This document shows positions 61,801-64,000 of a stretch of DNA of 64,000 nucleotides, in pieces. The position numbers and the translations under genes were made by a program. The notes under the pieces are model-generated. The model did not search any database. It saw only the letters and a program-made list of their open reading frames with translations, and was not told the origin of the DNA. Position 1 is the stretch's first letter; each line of letters begins with the position of its first letter. The DNA comes from Opisthorchis felineus (lineage: Eukaryota; Platyhelminthes; Trematoda; Opisthorchiida; Opisthorchiidae). Location of the stretch: NCBI GenBank assembly GCA_004794785.1, contig SJOL01007411.1, positions 955,897 to 1,019,896 on the forward strand, given 5' to 3'.

Positions 61801-64000
61801 CTGGACAGTTTTATTAAACTCAAATAAACTACGGCACATGGCATTGACATTAGGCCATTATCAGCGAGGCGAGTCCAATACACTAAGTGTTATGGTCCTG
61901 GTAAATGAAACAAGAAGGATTCTTCGAATACTGGGCCCCTGAAGCAACCATACAGCGTTTCTCATGAGAAGTCGCTACGAGTACTTCCTACTAGAGAAAC
62001 ATTTAATCAGGAGGAGAAGCCAAATGCGGTTTTCGGTTTAGGTGATCAGCATGGGGGCACATGATTCCTCAAACACCGTTCAGCTATTATAAATAACAAT
62101 TGAGTTAAGTAGTCGAATGCGAGGTTTTGCCGAGTGTGGTCGAAATACTTCAAAGAAAGGGACCAGAAGAAGGGGCATTTGCCTAAACAGGCGGGCTTGA
62201 TTCTTCCTATCGGGGCAGCAAAATTAAAGCAAAAATTAGATGGGTGTTTTGACATTCCTGACTATTTCTACCAAATACTGACTTGTATCAGAACAAATGC
62301 GCCAAAAGTTTACACCCGCAGAATTGTACCTGGAATCTCACTGATTCGTCGTTAATCCTCTGTTCTCGACATAGGACTAGTTAATCCTCGCATATATCCG
62401 CTTTACTCCATGATGGAAAAAAGGGACGAAAATTAAACCCGCATCCTTGAAATGCTTTGTGTAGGCATTTTTCAGCGTGTAACTGTCAACAGGCAGCAAA
62501 CACAAACATACGCTGTAGTTGAAGGATACGAATTTAAATGTTCGGTGGGTAGCAAAAATATCTACAATTTAGTAGGAAGGCCAGTGCTTGGAAAACAGGC
62601 CAATCTGTGCTATAAACATTTTGTTTATTTGTTTTGTTGCAACTTCCACAAGTTCTAACTTGGTGATAAATTTAATCTAATATCAAGGGGAAAAATATCA
62701 CAATTTTGCTACTTGGTCAGGAATAACTTCTTTCATACTCAGAAGCTGATTGCAACCGTCGGTTCATTTTTGGTGACAAACAACTCTGTTACGTTGCGAG
62801 AAGAGTTATTATTTAGGCCTCTGGGATCCTCGTGTCATTGCCCACCGCTTCATGTTTGTGGCTTCAGTTACTATCCGTTTACTTGACCATCCGTTTTATT
62901 TAAGCAAGCTGCCAAGTGTCATCTGTGATATGGACGAGTTCGACTAGCTGGGTGGTACGCAAGCAGTCCGTCGTGAAGATTCTCACACCTGGAACAGTCT
63001 TAAGAGATTTAGCTAGACCAGAATGCATCATACCGTGTTTTCGTTCAGCACATACTCAGCTCACCTTAAGTGTTTAGGTTCCACGACGGAAGCCAGTAGT
63101 ATGTCCTCAGGTTGTTATTCTATTCTGATCGGGATATTTGAGGCTAGTTAACATTCTGACGTCATCCAGCTCTAAATGTCGTCCCAGTATGTGCGCTGCC
63201 TGAGTACTAAAACTGGTCTATTGTTCGGGAGACGATCTGCTCCTCCGGAGCGTTTAACCCACAACGGTGCTCGAGGCGATTATCGAAGGGACCGAACAAA
63301 CTATTGGATAACAGTAGTTAGCTATAGGTGTTTGCCTCAGGTGCTTCTTATGAGCGGTGCAGGAGAGCGGGTTATCCTTAGAATATTCGGATTTCAGTCC
63401 ACTTAGTCGCCACCATATGATTTGACAAGCACGAGTCATCATTTTGGCTGCCCGCCCGTTTTATAAGTGCCACCTCAAGCTCCACCCCCAACTTTGTTAC
63501 CTCGTGTTTACACGAGGCCTGAACTCCACTAGGATAGCAGTTCCATCACTCGGTTCAGAAGTAGTGGACAAGCAAGAAGTGAGCAGGAACCAATGGGAAA
63601 CTTGGCTACTGACAAGTACGAATTCTTGTTACAAAAAACGAGTGGTGGGTCTTCAGCGTTACTGGACGTTTTATGGTTTTCATTCACCTTGGTCATTTCA
63701 AGGTCGCAAAGTTTGTGCCATTTGCAATTGGCCACGTAAGCTTAGAGCTTCGGGATTGTAAGAAGCAAACTAACCGGGATATTGAATCTAACCTATCGAA
63801 TCTAACACAATGATAATTCCCCTATTCATTTGCTCACTTGTGCACTGCCCGTATACTTATCGATCTCCACCTGCTTTGTTCATCCGTACCCGCCATTCAC
63901 CTTGCGCCAAAGACCGCTCCATCCGACACTGGTATGATAGTGTATGTACCTGTACATGAATGTGCGCAGCTGACCTACTTACCAAACCTGTCCGTGCCTC
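58861..64000. other. Unassigned region
   Basis: Short two-strand open frames only (up to 109 codons at 58831-59160). No recognisable domain, RNA gene or element besides the motif at 58828-58860. Confidence 0.5.

Overview
This is eukaryotic, intron-rich, AT-leaning DNA, most likely from a parasitic flatworm (trematode or cestode). That assignment is inference. It rests on long introns beside one 37-bp intron, decayed Penelope-like, RTE-like, other non-LTR and Ty3/gypsy fragments of types common in flatworm genomes, and a 5' gene structure that suggests an AUG-donating spliced leader. I see no bacterial-style gene organisation, rRNA, intact tRNA or CRISPR array.

Only two protein genes can be supported, and they converge tail to tail. 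(1) A nearly full-length DRC3 (LRRC48) gene, a subunit of the nexin-dynein regulatory complex of motile cilia and sperm flagella, lies on the + strand in nine coding exons from about 18503 to 37609. The joined exons give 521 codons plus stop with the frame kept across every junction. The N-terminal exon (18503-18656) is found by its homology and by an exact phase match to the next exon. There is no in-frame AUG before the fourth-next exon, so the start codon must come from an unseen upstream exon or from a trans-spliced leader. (2) The last exon of a Na+/K+-ATPase beta subunit (ATP1B family) lies on the - strand at 37822-38394. Its stop is 212 bases from the DRC3 stop, and its best poly(A) signal lies just beyond the DRC3 stop. 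Its upstream exons, with the membrane segment, were not identified.

Layout: 1-8.7 kb has no recognisable gene, only a 55-bp imperfect palindrome. 8.75-8.88 kb holds a Ty3/gypsy integrase scrap. 8.9-16.2 kb is unassigned. 16.23-16.74 kb is the 3' part of a decayed Penelope-like ORF. 18.1-18.4 kb is a trinucleotide-repeat cluster just upstream of DRC3. 18.5-37.6 kb is DRC3, with an RTE-like relic in its first intron and a mobile-element-derived cluster (hammerhead-like motif, inverted repeat, tRNA-like SINE) in its 6.4-kb intron. 37.8-38.4 kb is the ATP1B exon. 38.4-64 kb is gene-poor and carries (TA)n arrays, an AAACAATA-type repeat, tRNA-like repeats, a reverse-transcriptase relic at 54.4-54.9 kb and a second hammerhead-like motif at 58.8 kb.

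The two genes have unrelated jobs: axonemal motility, and ion pumping at the plasma membrane. Their adjacency implies no pathway link. The notable biology is in gene structure: the possible spliced-leader start codon, the 37-bp intron, the overlapping 3' ends, the extra cysteines in the pump subunit, and the repeated hammerhead-like motif.
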